DNA of 64,000 nt, taken from NCBI GenBank assembly GCA_014549065.1, contig JACDOX010000088.1, positions 559,694 through 623,693 of the forward strand. Direction: 5' to 3'. How positions within the stretch are numbered: position 1 is the first letter of the stretch; each line of letters starts with the position of its first letter. The notes under the pieces are model-generated. The model had not been told where the DNA came from and did no database searches. It was given only the letters and a program-made list of their open reading frames with translations. Source of the stretch: Cardinalis cardinalis. Lineage: Eukaryota; Chordata; Aves; Passeriformes; Cardinalidae. Shown in pieces: positions 59,281 to 64,000 of the stretch. The translations under genes were made by a program, and so were the position numbers.

Positions 59281-62200
59281 GCTGCCTAACTTTCTTGCCT
59301 ATATTGGCCTGGGTAATGAAGAATTAATATTATAATTATCCTCCCATATTAGGCCAATTACAGAAAAATGTCTTGATGGTAACATATTAAGGACCTAAAG
59401 AATGGGTGCAATGACTTCAAAGATTTTCAGTAGCCTATAAAGATGTATTAAATAAACTAAAAACACTTCATAGAGTAAACAAGCCTAACAGGAGCATCTG
59501 AGCTTGTGCTACAGATTTGTTGGCCAACATGCCTTGATGATACCTGTACTTTGGAAATGAGTAAAGCAAAAACTGTAAAAGAGACTATAAATAAGACCCA
59601 TCATGTTATTGGTAATATATTTTCTAATTAACTGTTATTTTCAGATTCTACCTTCAGCCTGAATAAAATAATTCCAAAATATTATATAATGTCATCCATT
59701 TTAGGGTAAATACAAACATCATATATTAGTAAATTTAGATTTTTTTTTTAGGGATTAGGGATTTAGAGGTCCTGAAACTGGTTTAACTTCAAANTATTTT
59801 CCAGAAAATGTTTATTATTTATGTCAAAAATGTTTAGAGGCAGCCAGAAATTTTGCACTTTCTTATTTACTGTACCTCCAACAAATAAAGTTCTGTGGAG
59901 ATTATCAGTACTGGGTACCATGTGGAAAAGCCTTTCAGTGGAGCAACTTTAAAGAATGAATCATCTCATTTCCAGAAGACAAATCAAGCAATGCTGGCCA
60001 TGTGGTGGAAAATATAGGCAATCTGTCTGGATGTATTATGTCTATTTAAAGACACAACTGGAAACTCAATGGGAAGTTTGACACTTTCATGCATCACAAG
60101 TGAAAAGGCATAATACTGCCCTTGTACATAAAAACTGGGGGCATGGTGCTTGGAACTATGGGCAGTATTCTCTTATTACTTGTGCACATTACAGGTATGA
60201 GTTGCATCATGTAATTCAACAGATGAGCTGTTCCCTCTCTTCCCCCTGTGCTCAAGGAGTTGGCATACATTTCATTAACATCTCTGGCCTCTAAACATAG
60301 TAAGAGTATTCAAGTAAAATGCTTTAATTATGTGGCTGTGTTTTTTACTTAAATAACAAAGTTATGAAAGAATGAAATATTTTGTTGTCCCAGTGTTTGC
60401 ACGGTTCTTCACTTTCTGCTAGCTGAAAAGTTTCAATATACTACATGTGGTACCTTTCAAAACAAAACACCAATTAAAAATAACTAAGTGGAACATTGAG
60501 AAATTCATGTTCCATGGAACAACAAATTGTTTCAAATTGGTGGTACAGAACTGANTTGGCAGCATTACAGTTATTAATGCTGCTTTCTCAGTTAATCAGG
60601 AGAAAGCTCTGTCTGGCAGCTTTCTGTGTGTATTTTCATTGCTTTCTGTGACACATATATACAATACAGAGTATAAAATGTATTAACATGAATATGAAGC
60701 AAAGGCGTGAAAACATGTACTTTCCATGTACCACAACAAGTATTTTCTAAATGCTGAGATTCATTGTGGTCTACAATGATTCCTGTTCTTAATTTATATT
60801 GTAATTTGTTCTTTTCTTCTTGTGCTTCTAGTATTATGATGTTTTTCCCCTTCTAAGTGGTATAATTATGCATTGAAAACCTGCATTGGTTCCTTTCATA
60901 TAAAAACATGTATTAACATTCTTACATGCAAACTTGGAAAACCTTAACTTGGAAATTTTTGTGTTATTTATACCTGTTCCAAACACATGTAAGACTGCAG
61001 AAACAGTGAGGATGGATACATATTGTGGGGCATGGATCTACCATACAAAAGTATACTACTCTGTTCCTTGACAACCTAATTTGTACTCTACATGTTTCCA
61101 ACTCTAACTTAGAATTTTGCTTTAGTGATTTTTGGAAAATCTGTTCGTGTTGTGGTTTGCTCATTTTGGATACAATTCCAGCATGAAGCCTCCTTTGCAA
61201 GATGTAAAACTTGTTCTAGCTGCTCATAAAATTTTCCCCAGAAGTGTTTATAAAAGCTAATAAAAAGGAAAGTGCTCATTATTTTTGATAAGCAGTGAAG
61301 GATTGAAAATACATATTTCAATAACAGAGCTAAAGCTATTTGGGAGCAAAGAAGGATATATATGCATTTTTAAACTGATAAGTGTTTCTTAAAAACATGA
61401 ATTTTCATGAGTCACTTACCTCAGAGTTGAAAACTTAAAACTTTTCTTTTAGCTATGGTTAAGTGGAGGGAAAATATGTCAAGTCCCAGCCAATGTTGAA
61501 TCCAGCTTTAAAATATTGGGATTTAAAGGATGTATAATACCAATAAGTCTAAAACTATTAGGGTTTCTTAGTGAGAATATACAGGACTGGTTTATGTAGT
61601 TTTTGACAGAGAACTTAAATTAGCCCTGCAACATGGATGGTGTAACTTTTCATGCTGCCTGGGAAAGAAATGCTGTCAAACTCTAAGTTGTGGTGATGGC
61701 ACTTAGTCTGTATGAGTCTAATAAAAGGGCAGAGTGTACGCATGTTTCTCCGATTTTAGATTTTTTTTCTCTTGGTCAGAACTTTGAAGTCTTTTTAAAG
61801 CTTTGTTCTCTTCCTCTTTTCCAGGCTAATAAAAAGAATTATTATTACTACCACATTTGTGTCTCTTGGATTTTATTTTGGCTCATGCAAGCATTTTTAC
61901 AACATGATCTTGGACAAAGGAGCAATTAGAATTAAGGAGCCTTATCCAACAATTACAGCACTTATTGCAATTATAATAGTAACTTAGTAAGTTGATGACT
62001 TACTGAGTTACCCAAATGATAAATTTTTATTTTGTTTTTAAAGTCAGCAAAAGCTTAATGCTAGAGTTTTGTAATGAGCCTGTGGTAACCAGATTTGTAG
62101 TCTGAAGCCTTCGTCTGCCACACTGTTAGCCATCAAAAGACCCCTGTCCTACCAAGCTTTCTATTTTCACAACAGGATATCTGGTTTCTTTTATGAGGAT

Positions 62201-64000
62201 ACAGCTATGTTAATTTGGTTTAGTGGTTTGTTGGAGGTAAGCATGCTCTTCACAGCACAAACACCAAAATCCCCTTAAAGCAGTTCCTCGTTAATAGCTG
62301 GGGTCTGATTGGCAGCATTGCATTGTAAAGTGTGATTTGGTTGGATAAATATGTTTAGTCTAGTAAGCACTTTAGTGATTGAGTGTCTGTTAATGGATAA
62401 AGGTGGATTATGGCGAAACCTCTACAGGCTGTCATTGAGCACTTAGAGTTGTAAGATGTCATGGGGGGAATGGAAAACAAACCGGTACTGTGGAAAACCT
62501 CACCAACTATAAAATATTTTAAATATTTGGTGCCATTTCAGAATTTAGGTTTAAAATCATATTTCACTTGAGGAAAACAAAGCAGGGCAGACTGTGCAAC
62601 TCACTGCCTTCTTGTTTGGCCTCAAAGAAAGCAGACCCATTACATGCATCTGGGCATATTCAGAGAGAGATCTTTCTGAGCACAGGACAGTCAAAAAGCC
62701 ACCAAGTACCTGGAGGGTATGTGCAGAGTAGCTATAATTTTTCTTAGGTGTGTACTGTAAATCTTTTAATTCACCAAGAAGCAATGCAAGTCTGTATACT
62801 TTTCTAAAATTGTATGCTGGCTTTCAGCTGTACAAACCCATTTCTTTTTTTAACACCTTCTCCAAAACAAAGATTTTTGCAAGGCCACCCTTCCTCCTTC
62901 CCCTTCTTCTTCTAAACACTTAGAGGAAGATCTTTCTTGCTTTTAAAAGAGGTAATCTGATCCTCCATACAAACCACCAACAAATGTCACTTTTTTCCTC
63001 TGCTCAGGTGTACACAGCTTTTTTATGAGGTGTTAAATATCAGCTTACTTGAGGACTTGAAATGGCCTTAAGGCCAAGTGGCAGATATTCAGGCACATAC
63101 ATAGAAAGTCTCCTTTACTGGTGGGTTTTAAAACCTGTGTGTCCTTAGTGATGGCCATGGTATAGTGATTTGCTAAGTTTGATAATTATACTGCAAAGTA
63201 TAGCCTAAGTAGCCTGTGAATCATACACCCAGACTATTTTAGTGTTCATACTTAGACAGAGCTTTTTTGTGTCTTTTTAAGCTGTTAAGCTCAAAATTTC
63301 CTTGGGTTCTTGTGGGATTTTTTTGGCTGAGTAGAGGTTTGTTATAAAGGAAAAGCCTGGAAATCTTCCTTCTCTTCTCTTTTCTGGTCTCTTTTACTTT
63401 TTTCTTATCAAAGATATCAGACCCATGTCTTGCAGTTAATAGCTACCATGTGTCAGTATATGTCCAAGGCCACAACATTTAAGAAATCTCTTGTGAAATT
63501 TTTAGAGTGGAAAACATTCCCGCTTAGTTTGGGGAAGCTTCTTGCAGCTTCACTATAAACCAAAATGTGTCACACACTTTGTTCATCTGGGTAAGACTGC
63601 CTCCACAGGAGCTTTACTTTTTGGTCAAGTCCAGGTTAGCTGGGGGGTGGTGGCTTTTCCATCAGTTATGGTCTTTATTGTAAGTTAAAAAAGCTATATT
63701 AAGTCTCCAGTGTATTTGATGGACTTGAAAGGAACCTAATTGATTAAGTCAGTTTTTTCTATTATGCTATCCTAAAGAACTGGCTAGATGGTTACAAAAT
63801 TATTTCTAGCTGAGTGGCATCCTGGAGAAGAAATTCCTCACTAGGATCCATGCAACCACTCCCACACTGCAGAAATTTAACACAGAGAAAAACAGAATTG
63901 TAGAAAATCTTTTCCTGTGCTTCTTATCACAACCCTTCTTTCTTGAGTGAGGTAATAAATCACCATTGTAATTATTGGTTTCATATAACACAATTGCCTC
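59281..64000. other. AT-rich non-coding DNA, no gene seen
   Basis: A strong pyrimidine tract ending in TTTTCCAG at 61824 is followed by a frame open for 53 codons to TAG at 61987, but no upstream partner or polyadenylation signal was found. Pyrimidine tracts also lie at 60808-60832 and 63361-63405. Ambiguous bases at 59794 and 60555. No repeat family was recognised in the remainder. The minus-strand frame at the right edge (63806-63991) is unrecognised. Confidence 0.5.

Noticed and set aside
1..64000. CRISPR arrays, operons, phage or bacterial genes
   Set aside because: No regularly spaced direct repeats, ribosome binding sites or bacterial-type ORFs are present; CR1 remnants and codon-poor AT-rich DNA indicate a bird nuclear genome.

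Overview
The window looks like bird nuclear DNA from a gene-poor, AT-rich region. The bird assignment rests on several fragments of CR1 LINEs with the 3' ends and spacing typical of avian and reptilian CR1. One of them ends in the ATCATAGAAT-type terminal repeat seen in songbird and chicken CR1 copies (reverse complement at about 30590). Vertebrate-like CpG depletion, short decayed ORFs, isolated single N bases and one 16-N gap fit a draft bird assembly. I cannot name the species or chromosome. No complete protein-coding gene is visible, and nothing resembles a bacterial, phage or organelle gene.

Layout: 1-15085 is unique-looking AT-rich DNA with a GC-richer block at about 4564-5160, a 13-bp-arm hairpin near 8.1 kb and one protein-like minus-strand ORF at 9265-9561. 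A roughly 205-bp pure-purine (AAAAAG)n array lies at 15086-15290. From 15.3 to 27.4 kb there is more unique DNA, an assembly gap at 19995-20010 between A-rich and T-rich low-complexity flanks, and a compound inverted/direct repeat at 24428-24539. From 27.4 to 30.8 kb repeats dominate: an old CR1 fragment, a nearly perfect palindrome with 36-bp arms (28158-28231), an LTR-like block with a TATA box and three ~50-bp diverged repeats (29990-30440), and a younger CR1 fragment. From 30.8 to 54 kb there is mostly unique DNA, a possible old CR1 remnant near 34.4-34.7 kb, a duplicated forkhead-type motif near 42.0 kb and a few weak exon candidates. At 54.0-54.85 kb two CR1 fragments of different types lie in the same orientation. 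The remainder is AT-rich with a GC-richer patch at 55.4-55.65 kb and a distinctive block at 58.85-59.28 kb.

Several short open segments have good splice-like borders. Their reading-frame phases do not chain into a common gene, and their number is about what chance would give. They are listed at low confidence as candidates rather than genes. The window most likely represents a large intron or an intergenic desert. I found no convincing new biological system. The best items for a second look are the 28.2-kb palindrome, the compound repeat at 24.4-24.5 kb, the LTR-like block at 30.0-30.4 kb and the paired forkhead sites at 42.0 kb.
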